NCBI GenBank assembly: GCA_027083485.1
Contig: JALWOO010000296.1
Span: 1-6,394, forward strand
Length of the DNA: 6,394 nucleotides
Reading direction: 5' to 3'
DNA from: Amylibacter sp.
GTDB taxonomy: Bacteria; Pseudomonadota; Alphaproteobacteria; Rhodobacterales; Rhodobacteraceae
Part shown: piece by piece, positions 6,196 through 6,394 of the stretch
Position numbering within the stretch: position 1 is the stretch's first letter
How the letters are laid out: each line of letters starts with the position of its first letter
The notes under the pieces: generated by a model
Databases searched by the model: none
What the model was told of the DNA's origin: nothing
What the model saw: the letters and a program-made list of their open reading frames with translations, nothing else
Program-made: the position numbers and the translations under genes

Positions 6196-6241
6196 GTCTT
6201 CTCCTGCGGACCAAAATTCACCACCGGCCCCTTTGTGCGCA

Positions 6242-6263
6242 ATTGTATTCTGTGCAAACAGAA
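6242..6263 (-). promoter_or_regulatory. Candidate promoter/operator of the PCu(A)C-like gene
   Basis: Read on the - strand, a perfect dyad TTCTGT-TTGC-ACAGAA (6263-6248) is followed at once by TACAAT (6247-6242), a good -10 candidate about 47 bases before the start codon. No matching -35 box is visible at normal spacing; the dyad occupies the space between -10 and -35. This would suit a repressor or activator site. It is the only such structure between the upstream terminator and the gene. Confidence 0.35.
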
Positions 6264-6284
6264 ATAGATGCAGGACAAAGTGAA

Positions 6285-6312
6285 GCGGCCCCGGAAGTGA
6301 TTCCGGGGCCGC
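6285..6312 (-). terminator. Strong hairpin downstream of the unidentified window-end gene
   Basis: A perfect 12-bp inverted repeat (6285-6296 with 6301-6312) around a 4-base loop, almost all G and C in the stem. It lies 24 bases beyond the stop of the - strand gene that enters from the window end. On the - strand the following bases are TTCACTTTG, so the T tract is broken. It separates that gene from the PCu(A)C-like gene. Confidence 0.8.
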
Positions 6313-6336
6313 AGCAAATTCAGATCAAAGGGTAAA

Positions 6337-6394
6337 TCAGGCGGCAGCCTGAGCCTTTGCAATTTCTTTTTTCACTTTCAGAGCTGCTTCGGAC
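6337..6394 (-). CDS. C-terminal end of an unidentified gene (partial)
   Basis: The last 18 codons and a TGA stop of a gene that continues beyond the window end. The readable tail is SEAALKVKKEIAKAQAAA: alanine- and lysine-rich, probably helical, with no hydrophobic segment. The reading is supported by the strong hairpin 24 bases after the stop and by the lack of stops up to the window edge, which is weak over such a short length. I do not recognise the family; such tails occur on ribosomal and nucleoid proteins and on phasins, but this is not enough to choose. Confidence 0.5.
   Translation of the reverse strand, partial: SEAALKVKKEIAKAQAAA

Overview
The window looks like a chromosomal segment of an alphaproteobacterium, most likely a member of the Rhodobacterales. 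The reasons are the moderately high GC content, a GcvA-type LysR regulator, a DUF1800/DUF1501 gene pair, and a GC-rich double hairpin next to a GGATATTT motif that I recall as a frequent intergenic element in that order. The taxonomic call is inference from sequence style, not from a marker gene. No phage, insertion sequence, CRISPR array or integrase is visible.

Layout. A tRNA-Asn(GTT) with encoded CCA and its terminator open the window (18-138, + strand). On the - strand, a GNAT acetyltransferase (210-731) overlaps by 10 bases the end of a badly damaged membrane transporter gene (722-1332). Divergent from these is an intact LysR regulator (1415-2311, + strand), and the 82-base gap between them holds an operator-like dyad. 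This is the usual layout of a LysR-controlled transporter-enzyme operon, but the transporter has decayed through several frameshifts and probable internal deletions, while the regulator and enzyme remain open.

The centre holds a two-gene - strand operon: DUF1800 (3607-4983) followed 6 bases later by DUF1501 (2377-3600). The pair is widespread and usually adjacent, but its biochemical role is unsettled. DUF1501 carries an export signal with a Lys-Arg variant of the twin-arginine motif; the DUF1800 protein has no evident signal. The operon ends in a double hairpin shared with the convergent lysR gene.

Divergent from that operon is a class II thymidine kinase gene, tdk (5139-5717, + strand). 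It converges on a membrane-anchored PCu(A)C-like protein (5728-6195, - strand) in which three of the four residues expected to bind copper are replaced. An 18-base palindrome between these two genes contains both stop codons. The window ends with a perfect 12-bp terminator hairpin and the last 18 codons of an unidentified - strand gene.

I see no clear new multi-gene defence or biosynthetic system. The best leads are the ligand-poor PCu(A)C protein, the decayed transporter beside its intact regulator and enzyme, and the DUF1800/DUF1501 export question.
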